Shown here in pieces: positions 6,381 through 11,247 of a stretch of DNA of 11,247 bases. This stretch comes from Ktedonobacterales bacterium (GTDB taxonomy: Bacteria > Chloroflexota > Ktedonobacteria > Ktedonobacterales > JADMIN01). Location: the NCBI GenBank assembly GCA_025450405.1, contig JANWHL010000048.1, forward strand, positions 1-11,247. The letters are read 5' to 3'. Position 1 is the first letter of the stretch, and every line of letters begins with the position of its first letter. The translations under genes were made by a program, and so were the position numbers. The notes beneath the pieces were generated by a model. It was not told where the DNA came from, ran no database searches, and was given only the letters and a program-made list of their open reading frames with translations.

Positions 6381-8173
6381 CCTCACCCCATACTCGCACC
6401 CTCCCGACCTGGCGCTACCTGGCCAGGATGATCCGCTACCGGCCCGGGCTCTATCTGCTCCACGCCTTTCTGTGGGCCACATTCAACGCGTCAGACCTTG
6501 TGGCCGGGCTCATCGCCCGCGCCTTCTTCGACGCGCTCACCGGCCAGGCCCACGTATCCCTGGACCCAACGGGGCTGATCGTGCTGCTGGTGGTCCTTGC
6601 CGTGGCCCGCGTGGCCGTGGTGCTTACCGCCGGTTCGGTCGAAATCCTCATGCGCTTCACCATGAGCGGGCTGGTGCGCCGCAACCTGCTGCGTCACATC
6701 CTCGACCGGCCGGGCGCCCTCGCCCTGCCCTACTCCATTGGCGACACCCTCAGCCGCTTCCGCGATGACGCCTATTTCGCTGAGGACGCCGTGGACTGGT
6801 CCGACGAGATCACCGGCCAAGGCGTGCTCGCCGTCGTGGCGTTCGTGATGCTGCTCACCATCGACGCACGCATGGCCCTGGTCGCCATTCTGCCGCTCGT
6901 GCTCGTGGCCCTCGTCGCACGCCGGGCGAGCGGCATGCTGGGCCGCTACCGCGCGGCCAGCAGCGCGGCCACCAGCCAGGTCACCGGGGCTGTCGGCGAC
7001 ATCCTGGCCGCCGTCGAGACAGTGCAAGCCGCCGGCGCCGAAGACCGGACCGTGGCGCACTTCCGCCGGCTGAACGACCAGCGCCGCGGCGCCATGATGG
7101 CCGACCGCCTGGCGACCCAGATGCTGGATGCCATCACCGCCAACATGGTGAGCGTAGGCACCGGCCTGATCATGCTGCTCGCCGCCGGTGGGCTCCGCGA
7201 CGGCCGCCTGACCGTGGGTGACTTCGCCCTGTTCGTCGTCTACCTCGGCTACATCGCCGACTTTGTCTCCTCACTCGGCCGGTTCCTCGCCCACTACCAG
7301 CAGACCGGCGTCGCCTTCGCCCGCATGGACACGCTCCTCGGCGATGCGCCCCCGTCCGCCCTGGTGGCGCCCACTCCCCTCCACCTGCGCGGGACCCTCC
7401 CCGCCGTGCCGGCCCCGGTCCGTGGCGCCGTCGGCGCACTCTCCGTTGTGGAGGCGCGCGGGCTCACGTATCACTACCCCGGCTCGCATCGCGGCATCGC
7501 CGGTGTGGACCTGCGCCTGCCGCGTGGCTCCCTCACGGTCGTGACCGGGCGTGTCGGCGCGGGCAAGACCACACTCCTGCGCGCGCTCCTGGGCCTCCTG
7601 CCACCCGACGCGGGCGAGGTCCGCTGGAACGGCGCGATTGTGGACGACCCCGCGTCGTTCTTCGTGCCGCCCCGCGCGGCGTACACGGCTCAAGTCCCGC
7701 GCCTGTTCAGCGAAACCCTCAAGCAGAACGTCCTCCTAGGCCTCGCGGATGACGCGCACGCGCTGGCGGCCGCCCTCCGGGGCGCCGTCTTGGAGGACGA
7801 CGTGCGCGCGTTCGAAGCGGGACTCGACACCCTCGTGGGCACCCGCGGCGTCAAACTCTCCGGCGGCCAGGTCCGGCGCGCGGCGGCGGCGCGTATGCTC
7901 GTCCGTGACCCCGACCTGCTGGTGATCGACGACCTCTCCAGCGCGCTCGACGTCGAGACCGAGCGGGACCTGTGGGAGCGTCTGTTTACCCCCGGCGGCG
8001 TCACTTGCCTCGCCGTCTCGCACCGCCGCGCCGTGCTCCGGCGCGCCGACCACGTCATCGTCCTCAAGGATGGCCACCTCGAAGCCCAAGGCAATCTCGA
8101 CGCCCTGCTGGCAACCTCCGCCGAGATGCGCGCCCTCTGGCACGATACGAGCGAGCCCGACGCCCCGTCGTAA
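6377..8173 (+). CDS. ABC exporter half-transporter, second subunit (degenerate Walker B)
   Basis: 598-residue partner of the preceding gene, with six-helix membrane domain (about residues 20-320) and ATPase domain. Motifs are Walker A GRVGAGKT at 391-398, canonical LSGGQ at 494-498, Walker B LLVIDDLSSALD with Asp518 followed by Asp519 where the catalytic Glu should be, and His549 in VSHRR. The Glu-to-Asp change predicts a weakly hydrolysing site, as in TM287/TM288 and BmrC/BmrD type heterodimers. The start is GTG, overlapping the upstream TGA stop (GTGA), with AGAGGT about 7 bases before it, so translation is coupled and 1:1 expression is likely. The C-terminus ends with an acidic EPDAPS tail. 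It is 59 bp from the convergent aminotransferase gene; I see no clear terminator in that gap. Confidence 0.9.
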   Translation: MTSPHTRTLPTWRYLARMIRYRPGLYLLHAFLWATFNASDLVAGLIARAFFDALTGQAHVSLDPTGLIVLLVVLAVARVAVVLTAGSVEILMRFTMSGLVRRNLLRHILDRPGALALPYSIGDTLSRFRDDAYFAEDAVDWSDEITGQGVLAVVAFVMLLTIDARMALVAILPLVLVALVARRASGMLGRYRAASSAATSQVTGAVGDILAAVETVQAAGAEDRTVAHFRRLNDQRRGAMMADRLATQMLDAITANMVSVGTGLIMLLAAGGLRDGRLTVGDFALFVVYLGYIADFVSSLGRFLAHYQQTGVAFARMDTLLGDAPPSALVAPTPLHLRGTLPAVPAPVRGAVGALSVVEARGLTYHYPGSHRGIAGVDLRLPRGSLTVVTGRVGAGKTTLLRALLGLLPPDAGEVRWNGAIVDDPASFFVPPRAAYTAQVPRLFSETLKQNVLLGLADDAHALAAALRGAVLEDDVRAFEAGLDTLVGTRGVKLSGGQVRRAAAARMLVRDPDLLVIDDLSSALDVETERDLWERLFTPGGVTCLAVSHRRAVLRRADHVIVLKDGHLEAQGNLDALLATSAEMRALWHDTSEPDAPS

Positions 8174-8232
8174 TGTCACGCCAGGGGGTCAGGCGCGGTG
8201 GCGAACCTGAATATGCGGTCCCATCGTTCCCC

Positions 8233-9402
8233 CTACGCCCGCGCCGCCACGACCGTCTCCAATCGCGCGAGCGCCTCGTCCAGTCGCGCGTCCGGCACTG
8301 TCAGCGAGATGCGCAGGTAGCCCTCGCCGCCCGCGCCAAAGTTTGTCCCCGGCGTCACCGCCAGCCCCGCGCGGTCCAGCAGCTCCAACGCGAACTCCGC
8401 CGATGTGCGCCCCGCCGGGATGCGCGGCCAGATGTAGAGCCCCGCCCTCGGCGACTCCGCCGCCAGCCCCAGCCGCCCGCACGCCGCCAGCACCCGGTCG
8501 CGCCGCCCCTGGTAGATCGCGTTCCGCTCGTCCAGCCACGACTCCGGCAGCCCGATGGCGGTGATCGCCGCGTACTGAATCGGCCGGAAGATGCCCGTAT
8601 CGATGTTGCTCTTGAGCCGCGCCAGGCCCTCCACGATTCCCGCATTGCCCACCGCCATGCCCACCCGAAAGCCCGCCATGTTGTACGCCTTTGAGAGCGA
8701 GTGAAACTCGATCGCCACCTCGCGCGCGCCGTCCACTTCCAGAATGCTCGGCGGCCGATAGCCGTCGAACGTCACCTCCGCGTAGGCCATGTCGTGCACC
8801 AGCAGTAGCCCGTGGGCGCGCGCGAAGCGCACCGCTTCCTCGAAGAATTCATGCGACGCGGCCGCCCCGGTCGGATTGTTGGGATAGTTCAGCCAGAGCA
8901 TCCGGGCGCCCTTGAGCGCCTCAGCGGGGACGGCGCCGAGATCCGGCAGCCAGCCGTGGGCCGCGTCCACCGGCAGCATGCGCGACGTGCCACCAGCCAG
9001 CGCCACCGCTGTCGGATACGCCGGGTAGTACGGATCGGGGATGAGCGCCACATCGCCGGGATTCAGCACCGCCAGTGGCAGGTGCGCGACGCCTTCCTTG
9101 GACCCAAGCAGCGGCAGCAGCTCGCGCTCGTGATCCAGCGCGACCCCAAAGCGCCGTTCGAACCACGCCGCGAACGCCGTGCGCAGCGCCGGCATCCCCC
9201 CGAACTCCGGATAATGCTGGTTAACCGCCTCGCCCGCCGTCACGCGCAGCCGCTCCACCACCTCCGGCGGCGTGGGCAGGTCAGGATCGCCCATCGAGAG
9301 GTCGATGATGTCCACGCCCGCGGCGCGCAGCTCACCCAGCTTGCGGCGGTAGGCAGCGAAATGGTACGGCGGTAGGCTCTTCAGCCGATCCGAAAGCTCC
9401 AC
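8233..9402 (-). CDS. Class I PLP aminotransferase, LL-diaminopimelate aminotransferase-like
   Basis: 389-residue fold-type I aminotransferase. PLP-binding residues are visible: the Schiff-base Lys238 in SLSKAYNMAGFRVG, NYPNNPTG at 172-179, Asp204 in VHDMAY, and Arg364 in GYLRISL for the substrate carboxylate. The segments DLSMGDPDLPTPP, LLGSKEGVAHLP and GIFRPIQYAA resemble the DapL group, which makes LL-diaminopimelate for lysine and cell-wall synthesis, but many relatives in this clade use other amino acids, so no symbol is given. The start is GTG, chosen for AGGAGGT 7 bases upstream and for a length typical of the family. It stands alone on its strand, divergent from the Nudix gene. No lysine-pathway gene is adjacent, which weakens the DapL assignment. 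Confidence 0.88.
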   Translation of the reverse strand: MELSDRLKSLPPYHFAAYRRKLGELRAAGVDIIDLSMGDPDLPTPPEVVERLRVTAGEAVNQHYPEFGGMPALRTAFAAWFERRFGVALDHERELLPLLGSKEGVAHLPLAVLNPGDVALIPDPYYPAYPTAVALAGGTSRMLPVDAAHGWLPDLGAVPAEALKGARMLWLNYPNNPTGAAASHEFFEEAVRFARAHGLLLVHDMAYAEVTFDGYRPPSILEVDGAREVAIEFHSLSKAYNMAGFRVGMAVGNAGIVEGLARLKSNIDTGIFRPIQYAAITAIGLPESWLDERNAIYQGRRDRVLAACGRLGLAAESPRAGLYIWPRIPAGRTSAEFALELLDRAGLAVTPGTNFGAGGEGYLRISLTVPDARLDEALARLETVVAARA

Positions 9403-9458
9403 GGGGCGACCTCCTCTTCATGAGCGGAATCCAGTCTCTCTCGCGTGTCGGTGCCGTT

Positions 9459-9487
9459 ATCCTACGACGTTCCGCCCCGGCGCGCAA
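9459..9487 (-). promoter_or_regulatory. Candidate promoter of the aminotransferase gene
   Basis: On the minus strand, TTGCGC (9482-9487) and TAGGAT (9459-9464) are spaced by 17 bp, about 55 bp before the GTG start. The -10 matches 4/6 and the -35 only its TTG, so this is plausible but weak. Confidence 0.35.
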
Positions 9488-9534
9488 TCAGTGCGCTTGC
9501 GCTCATGCGTCCCGTCCTCTCGCGCGTCCGTACG

Positions 9535-9564
9535 ACCCACCGCGACACGACCCGCCGCGATACG
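9535..9564. repeat. 15-bp direct repeat upstream of the Nudix gene
   Basis: ACCCACCGCGACACG (9535-9549) is followed directly by ACCCGCCGCGATACG (9550-9564), with two differences. It lies in the divergent gap between the aminotransferase and Nudix promoters and could be a double binding site or chance duplication. Confidence 0.5.
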
Positions 9565-9605
9565 TCCCCTCCGCTCGCACTCTGGTCGTCGTCCTTCGAC
9601 GACCA

Positions 9606-9614
9606 TGTTATGAT
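9606..9614 (+). promoter_or_regulatory. Extended -10 promoter of the Nudix gene
   Basis: TGTTATGAT contains the TG of an extended -10 and a TATGAT hexamer (5/6), 54 bp before the ATG. No good -35 is seen, which fits extended -10 promoters. Confidence 0.5.
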
Positions 9615-9668
9615 GCGTGTGTACTCAGCGGGCGCCCAAACGGCGCCGCGACCGCCTGGAGGAACAAG

Positions 9669-10187
9669 ATGACGGCGGAGCGATTCCGGCTGAAACCCGC
9701 CGTGCACGTGTTGCTCGTCCGCGACGACCATGTGTTGCTGTTGCGCCGCGAGCACACCGGTTACGAAGACGGCAACTACAGCGTGATCGCTGGACACCTC
9801 GACGGCGGCGAAGAGGTGAAGACCGCGGCCATCCGCGAGGCGCGCGAAGAGGCGGGGATCGCCATCGCTCCGGACAACCTGCGCGTCGTCGGCGTGATGC
9901 ACCGTTTCTCCCAGCGCGCGACCGGCCCGGACGAGCGAATCAACTTCTTCGTGGCGGCGGAGCGCTGGTCGGGCGCGATCGTCAACGCCGAACCCGAGAA
10001 GTGTGGCGACCTCTCGTGGTTCGCCGTCGATGCCCTGCCCTCCAACACGATCCCTTACGTCCGCCGGGCCATCGCCAACTATCGCGCGGGTCGCTGGTTC
10101 GACAGTTTCGGCTGGGAGAGCGCGAACGTGTCACAAACCATGGCCCCGCGCGACGAAGAGAATGGCGAGCGGTCCGCTCCCGCATGA
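9669..10187 (+). CDS. Nudix hydrolase
   Basis: 172-residue Nudix-fold pyrophosphohydrolase, cleaving a nucleoside diphosphate linked to some moiety with Mg2+. The Nudix box is complete: Gly42, Glu48, then R56-E57 and the R59-E60-E61-x-G63 metal-binding helix (AGHLDGGEE followed by IREAREEAGI). The strand before it (VLLVRDDHVLLLRREHTGYEDGNYSVIAGH) and the C-terminal PEKCGDLSWFAVDALP fit the family. The substrate is not readable; ADP-ribose, oxidised nucleotides and pteridine triphosphates are all possible. The start was chosen at ATG 9669 because GGAGG lies 6 bases upstream and an extended -10 precedes it; the open frame to 9420 would run through the promoter. The C-terminal ~20 residues are charged and probably disordered. 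Its stop is 26 bp from the convergent methyltransferase stop. Confidence 0.9.
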   Translation: MTAERFRLKPAVHVLLVRDDHVLLLRREHTGYEDGNYSVIAGHLDGGEEVKTAAIREAREEAGIAIAPDNLRVVGVMHRFSQRATGPDERINFFVAAERWSGAIVNAEPEKCGDLSWFAVDALPSNTIPYVRRAIANYRAGRWFDSFGWESANVSQTMAPRDEENGERSAPA

Positions 10188-10213
10188 GCGCGGCCAGCCA
10201 CGAGTGTCCGCCC

Positions 10214-10816
10214 CTAATGTCGCCGCAGCCGATACCACGTCGGCGCGGCGTCGCGCAGCATCCGCGGCAGGGACATGTGGGCGCCCTGGTGCGCCTCCTC
10301 CAGGTCCCAGTCCGGGCCAAAGGTCTCCACAACCTCGTCGCGGCTCGCCCCACTGGGCATCGGCCCGCGCTTGCCCGGCACAAAGCACATCAGCAAGAAC
10401 GTTGCGCCCGGCGCCGCGACCCCAGCGACGCTCCGCGCGTACGCCCGCCGCTCGACCTCCGCCAGTCCGTGGTAACAGCCCAAGTCCAGCAGCAGCGCGT
10501 AGCCCCCGCTCAGGTCCAGCGCATCGAGTTGGGTCACGTCGCCCTGCACCCACGTGGGCGCCACTCTCGCCGCCTTCGCCTTGCTGCGCGCGCGCCGCAG
10601 CGGTTTCGCGACATAATCCAATCCGGTAACGTCCCATCCGTGCCGCGCCAGGTAGATCGACTGTGTCCCCGTGCCGCAGCCGATATCCAGCGCCCGACCC
10701 GGCGTCAGGGCGTTGGGCCCCTCCACCAGGTCGCGCAGTTCAGCGGGTACCACATCGCCGTCCCACGGCGTGAACCCGATCGTGTACAGCACTCGATAGC
10801 CAAAGGCCGTGTCCAT
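10214..10816 (-). CDS. Class I SAM-dependent methyltransferase
   Basis: 200-residue Rossmann-fold methyltransferase. Motif I is ALDIGCGTGTQSIYLARHGWDVTGLDYV, starting near residue 42, with the acidic residue at the end of strand 2 (GLD). Later come a QGDVTQLDAL loop and LLLDLGCYHGL in the motif IV position. It begins with an FGYRVLYTIGFTPWDG segment like small TehB/thiopurine-type methyltransferases. The acceptor molecule is unknown. The start was chosen at MDTAFGYRV because GGGAG lies 7 bases upstream. Met codons at 10834 and 10870 would add 6 or 18 residues with poorly placed ribosome binding sites. It is convergent with the Nudix gene and divergent from the XRE-type regulator. Confidence 0.87.
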   Translation of the reverse strand: MDTAFGYRVLYTIGFTPWDGDVVPAELRDLVEGPNALTPGRALDIGCGTGTQSIYLARHGWDVTGLDYVAKPLRRARSKAKAARVAPTWVQGDVTQLDALDLSGGYALLLDLGCYHGLAEVERRAYARSVAGVAAPGATFLLMCFVPGKRGPMPSGASRDEVVETFGPDWDLEEAHQGAHMSLPRMLRDAAPTWYRLRRH

Positions 10817-10897
10817 CGCAAACTCCCTTGTCATTCTCCGCTGTCGTGCGCCTGCCGCACCCAACTCCAATCCACCTCGCGCCGGCTCCCGTGCTCG

Positions 10898-10911
10898 GCG
10901 GGCCGGCCCGC
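10898..10911. promoter_or_regulatory. 14-bp perfect palindrome in the divergent promoter region
   Basis: GCGGGCCGGCCCGC is fully self-complementary and lies about 80 bp upstream of the methyltransferase start. It could be an operator, but GC-only palindromes arise easily in such DNA. Confidence 0.35.
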
Positions 10912-10947
10912 GTGTTCATCCACTTCCAGTGTGCCCGCCCAGTCCGC

Positions 10948-10968
10948 GCGCGAACAGGAAGTTCGCGC
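10948..10968. promoter_or_regulatory. 8-bp inverted repeat, possible operator
   Basis: GCGCGAAC (10948-10955) and GTTCGCGC (10961-10968) flank a 5-bp spacer AGGAA. It is positioned upstream of both the methyltransferase and the regulator promoter. The half-sites contain A and T, so it is less likely to be pure composition noise. Confidence 0.4.
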
Positions 10969-11009
10969 ACAGGCACCCCACGGTTTGGGCACGAACTCGC
11001 GGGATGGGA

Positions 11010-11018
11010 TGCTATCAT
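11010..11018 (+). promoter_or_regulatory. Extended -10 promoter of the XRE-type regulator
   Basis: TGCTATCAT gives an extended -10 (TG, one base, TATCAT). A start is expected near 11025, right at the left end of the 28-bp palindrome. No good -35 is seen at 16-18 bp. Confidence 0.5.
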
Positions 11019-11025
11019 GCGGAGT

Positions 11026-11053
11026 GGCGAGGCCTGGCGCGCCAGACCTCGCC
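11026..11053. promoter_or_regulatory. 28-bp near-perfect palindrome at the regulator transcript start
   Basis: GGCGAGGCCTGGCG (11026-11039) and CGCCAGACCTCGCC (11040-11053) are inverted repeats matching at 13 of 14 positions. The only mismatch is 11033/11046. It begins about 8 bp after the -10 element and ends 39 bp before the ATG. As DNA it looks like a dimer-binding operator overlapping the transcript start; as RNA it would be a very stable hairpin. There is no T-run after it, which argues against a terminator. Confidence 0.6.
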
Positions 11054-11092
11054 GGGACGCTCACTTGCGCACGGCGAACGTGGAGCGCACAC

Positions 11093-11247
11093 ATGACCAC
11101 AGACCACCACATGGCTGACCACATGGCTGACCGCGCCGACTTCGGTCCCCTGCTCCGGCGCTATCGGCTGGCCGCTGGACTCACGCAGGAGGCGCTGGCC
11201 GCGCGCGCCGGCCTGAGTGCGCGCGCGATCAGCGATCTCGAGCGCGC
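11093..11247 (+). CDS. XRE-family helix-turn-helix regulator, N-terminal part only
   Basis: The visible 51 residues begin MTTDHHMADHMADRADFGPL and continue with LLRRYRLAAGLTQEALAARA and GLSARAISDLERA, a complete start of an XRE/Cro-type helix-turn-helix domain; the rest is beyond the window. In Chloroflexota and Actinomycetota this style of N-terminus often begins large regulators with an ATPase and TPR repeats, but that cannot be seen here. GTGGAG lies 7 bases before the ATG. The codons for ADHM/MAD come from a 12-bp repeat (ACATGGCTGACC twice), giving alternative in-frame starts at 11111 and 11123. The palindrome upstream suggests autoregulation. Confidence 0.75.
   Translation, partial: MTTDHHMADHMADRADFGPLLRRYRLAAGLTQEALAARAGLSARAISDLER

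Noticed and set aside
5379..6482. Minus-strand 367-codon open frame under the exporter genes
   Set aside because: Gly/Glu/Ala-rich shadow with no recognisable domain, fully antisense to the ATPase domain.
8174..8232. Bidirectional terminator between the convergent exporter and aminotransferase genes
   Set aside because: Only a loose AGGGGG/CCCCCT pairing over a long distance is present, with no compact stem or T-run.
9420..9668. N-terminal extension of the Nudix protein
   Set aside because: The frame is open but has no family similarity, crosses the probable promoter, and the ATG at 9669 has a proper ribosome binding site.
1..11247. CRISPR array, tRNA or rRNA gene, transposase, phage gene or integration site
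   Set aside because: No regularly spaced repeats, cloverleaf, rRNA-like sequence, transposase motif or flanking terminal repeats were found on reading both strands.

Overview
The window is very GC-rich bacterial DNA with a strong G/C bias at third codon positions and tightly packed genes. I suspect Chloroflexota (Thermomicrobia or Ktedonobacteria-like). The hints are the DUF433 gene with its partner family, the style of the N-terminal XRE domain at the right edge, and the general gene types. There is no rRNA or other marker gene, so the phylum is an inference. No tRNA, rRNA, CRISPR array, IS element or prophage gene is visible.

Layout, left to right. (1) Positions 1-728, minus strand: an intact DUF433 antitoxin-like gene, followed by the wreck of a partner gene. 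The partner is broken by a 19-bp tandem duplication, a frameshift and an in-frame amber codon, and it runs off the left edge. (2) Positions 869-3774, minus strand: an APC-family permease with a cytosolic C-terminal domain, then a PaaG-like enoyl-CoA hydratase/isomerase. They are probably one operon driven by a near-consensus promoter at 3830-3857. (3) Positions 3858-4511: a long divergent intergenic region. It holds a pyrimidine-rich tract with a 23-bp tandem repeat, a candidate promoter, a 26-codon leader ORF with an excellent ribosome binding site, and two strong GC hairpins whose arms can re-pair with each other. The first hairpin is followed by a T-run. (4) Positions 4512-8173, plus strand: two translationally coupled ABC exporter half-transporters. 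Their motif asymmetry (LSAGQ in the first, Walker B Asp instead of Glu in the second) is that of a heterodimeric exporter with one degenerate ATP site. (5) Positions 8233-9402, minus strand: a DapL-like class I aminotransferase. (6) Positions 9669-10187, plus strand: a Nudix hydrolase. (7) Positions 10214-10816, minus strand: a class I SAM-dependent methyltransferase. (8) From 11093, plus strand: the start of an XRE-type regulator, cut by the right edge and preceded by an extended -10 promoter and a 28-bp near-perfect palindrome.

Most genes are ordinary accessory metabolism and transport, and they do not form one obvious pathway. The most interesting signals are regulatory: the attenuator-like leader in front of the ABC exporter, the palindromic operator at the XRE gene start, and the partly decayed DUF433 pair. 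I see no clear evidence for a wholly new multi-gene system; the leader RNA is the best candidate for something undescribed.
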